From Aplectana chamaeleonis (lineage: Eukaryota; Nematoda; Chromadorea; Rhabditida; Cosmocercidae), in assembly GCA_029168955.1 (NCBI GenBank), contig JAPDOI010000116.1, positions 923,501 to 987,500 of the forward strand: a stretch of 64,000 nt of DNA. The letters run 5' to 3'. The first letter of the stretch is position 1, and the number at the start of each line of letters is the position of its first letter. The notes below the pieces were generated by a model. It ran no database searches and had not been told where the DNA came from. It saw only the letters and a list, made by a program, of their open reading frames with translations. This document shows positions 62,159 through 64,000 of this stretch, one piece after another. Both the position numbers and the translations under genes were made by a program.

Positions 62159-62495
62159 ATGCGCTGTCCGCATTCCTTTCGTATTATCGAAGCAGAGAAT
62201 TCTACTGACCTCCTGGTCAAGTGCAGTTTATGGTTACTAGTTATATGTGTCTCACAATTCGTTACACTACGAATAGCTCAAGTGAAACCCGAGATCTGCA
62301 GTGAAAGATCATTAGCTAACATGGGGAAAATGACCAAAAGAATAATGGGAACTTAGCCAAATAATAGGGGTGAGAGGTTAGCTTGGCACCTACGTCGAGA
62401 CTTTGTCCACCACGCGATCACAACCAGTTGGGGATGAGTATGGAACGTTTTTCACCCACGTCAGAATTTCTGGAAATCCCAGGCTTTTCGGGATT

Positions 62496-62599
62496 TCAAG
62501 TAAAATATGACATTTCAATGCAAATCGCATTTTTCGAAGCTCGCTCAGGAGCAGAAAGAACCTTCACGGTAACGAAAAGGTCTCTAAGATCGCGAAAAA
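62496..62599 (-). CDS. Possible exon, unknown gene
   Basis: Follows ATCTATGCAG. Entering in phase 1 it reads FRDLRDLFVTVKVLSAPERA then SKNAICIEMSYFT and TGA. It could be a last exon, or end earlier at a weak donor. Protein-like residue use; family not recognised. Confidence 0.4.
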
Positions 62600-63108
62600 C
62601 TGCATAGATATGAGAAGAACAGGCACAAAATAATCAAGAAAAACAAGCATACTTCTGAATAAAGTGAGCTTTAGAGAAAGGCAGCCAAAAAGGACGCCGG
62701 CGGAAATTCACAAGTTGTGCAACAGCAGAGACACCGAACGCTCCGCCTCGTTTTTGGTTAACGCGGTCATCAGAATCGAGTCATGTCCACTATTCCCCGT
62801 GTTTCACCACCAACTTGCACATCAATGCACCCAACGCACCCAAACTTTAACGGGATGCTAAACGCAGTTTTGTCTGAGCTAGCAGTAAGCCAAGACAGCG
62901 AGGCGTCTGCTCCAAAAAATGGCTTGCGACAGCGAATATGAACGTTTGGGACCGTTTTTTTTTGTTTTCCAATGGTTTATTTGTCTATTAGCCTTCGACA
63001 TATCAAATAGTTTGTACATATAAGGCTGCGATATCAAGCAAAACAAAATTCTAGCGTTCAGAACGCAGGCAGGCTCAAGAACACCTTTTCTAAAATAGGA
63101 CCAAACCA

Positions 63109-63130
63109 CTCCAGCAGTTTAGCGGCTGGA
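63109..63130. repeat. Hairpin related to 56565-56587
   Basis: CTCCAGCAGTTTAGCGGCTG then GAG; preceded by CCAAACCA, as the 56.6-kb hairpin is preceded by CCAAACCT. Confidence 0.6.
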
Positions 63131-63368
63131 GCAATTTGGCGAAAAGCAATACAGAACTTGTGCTCAGCATTTGAGAATACTTTTCCGAATGAAGTTTTGG
63201 CCCATTTTGGGATCTCAGTGTTAGCACATCTTCATATAATTTCCCATAAATCAGGAAAGGGGCTCAAATTCATTCCGGGAATTCGCAAGAAGTTTCGATC
63301 TGAGCGGGGGGGGAGCACATGGTGACGCCCATTTCACTGTGCTGCACTAAATTTGAGCACCTACCTAC

Positions 63369-63530
63369 CTGTGTTGTTCTCTTATCGACACGGCACCCCT
63401 GAACGAACCCTGCGTTTGCGATCATGGCGATTCCGTTGTGTCTTGGCTTGCTGACAACGGATGACGAGTTGTTCCCGCCACGATTGTCTGAGACGGTGGA
63501 CGGTGACGCTTGTAAAAGTCCTAATTTCAA
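63369..63530 (-). CDS. Possible exon, relative of the 51.3-kb gene
   Basis: Ends at CACAG before GTAGGTAGGT. Reads TLKLGLLQASPSTVSDNRGG, then a Ser-rich stretch and GIAMIANAGFVQGCRVDKRT. The GLLQASPSTVSD part matches the second exon of the 51321 gene on the opposite strand. The upstream part is frameshifted relative to that gene (TAA before AKTLK), so this may be a broken or differently spliced relative. Confidence 0.45.
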
Positions 63531-63774
63531 TGTCTTGGCTTATAACCGGGGTATAATCGTTGAAGAATCCGGCGCCTCTTCCAAGCCTCTCCTCTCAAGG
63601 AAAGCCGTTCAAGCGTAGTCGGAGGTTTGCAAAATGAAGTATAAAGAAAGAATGACCAGGCTACGAGTAGTAAAAACTGCAAGTGACGCTGGCCGAATCC
63701 TATATTTGAAAAAGTTATTGGCTCGAAATTATCTTTTGCAGTGTTAGAAGGACATTCTACCTAATGTAACCTAC

Positions 63775-63840
63775 CTTGAAAATCCGAAGCAACGAAAACG
63801 GACCTCATCTTCGTGTTCAGCAGCTCCAACTTCTCGCAGA
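63775..63840 (-). CDS. Probable exon, unknown gene
   Basis: Lies between AAAATTTAG and GTAGGT, 66 bp. Reads CEKLELLNTKMRSVFVASDF then Q and one base. A following segment after CACTTGCAG (about 63674) could continue VFTTRSLVILSLYFILQTSD and then stop. Family not recognised. Confidence 0.45.
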
Positions 63841-63927
63841 CTAAATTTTCGTGAGTACTAGGAGTACGGTGAACCTACGGAGCCCGGCCTCGTCCATCCG
63901 CAGCAGTTGCAAGGGGCAACAAGCTGG

Positions 63928-63993
63928 GGCAGCGTAATGGTGCAGAGGTTGGCCTCACATTCGTGATATTAGGGTTCGAATCCTCTGCACGTC
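63928..63993 (+). pseudogene. tRNA-like sequence near window end
   Basis: AATGGTGCAGAGGTTGGCC is A-box like and GGTTCGAATCC is a perfect B box. I cannot build an acceptor stem or a 7-base anticodon loop, so it is a relic or part of a short interspersed element. Confidence 0.35.
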
Positions 63994-64000
63994 AAGGTTT

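Overview
The window is eukaryotic and almost certainly nematode DNA, most likely from a rhabditid. The main evidence is a long, interrupted gene on the + strand whose 16 visible exons (2708-31266) translate without a break into the rod and tail of paramyosin, the thick-filament core protein called UNC-15 in Caenorhabditis. Splice sites are nematode-like: acceptors TTTCAG/TTTTAG, donors GTAAG/GTGAG, and minimal introns of 59-74 bp. Other signs are a mariner transposon, TTAA- and TA-flanked miniature elements, and compact host genes that start just after a splice acceptor. The 5' end of the paramyosin gene (about 140 residues by comparison with the known protein) lies upstream of the window.

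Layout. 1-31.3 kb: paramyosin. The coding sequence is only 2.2 kb; the rest is introns that are either minimal or very large (up to 11.3 kb). The large ones hold foldback elements, minisatellites (30-bp and 21-bp units), a 225-bp (AAT)n tract, tRNA-like sequences and a 3-kb field of scattered GGGGTC motifs that changes strand in the middle. 31.3-51.2 kb: no convincing gene, but a dense set of foldback and terminal-inverted-repeat elements, including two long inverted repeats (37.16-39.30 and about 45.2-47.86 kb) and a cluster of TTAA-flanked elements (46-50 kb). 51.3-51.7 kb: a small two-exon gene of unknown function. 52.2-54.1 kb: a third long inverted repeat with a 1286-bp mariner at its centre. 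54.2-56.2 kb: a 42-bp minisatellite full of TGACGTCA sites, lying inside a 145-bp satellite. 57.1-58.7 kb: a 21-bp minisatellite. 59.2-64 kb: several short reading frames with good splice sites on the - strand, probably exons of one or more host genes that I could not name, mixed with another terminal-inverted-repeat element.

Function. The only gene I can name is paramyosin, which packs as a parallel coiled-coil dimer into the core of invertebrate muscle thick filaments under the myosin. Everything else is mobile or repetitive DNA or uncharacterised coding sequence. The most unusual content is the repeat architecture: long inverted repeats with other transposons in their loops, two different elements sharing a single TTAA, a CRE-site minisatellite grown inside a satellite monomer, and the strand-switching GGGGTC field in intron 1. 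Most long open frames over the arrays arise only because the repeat unit is a multiple of three.
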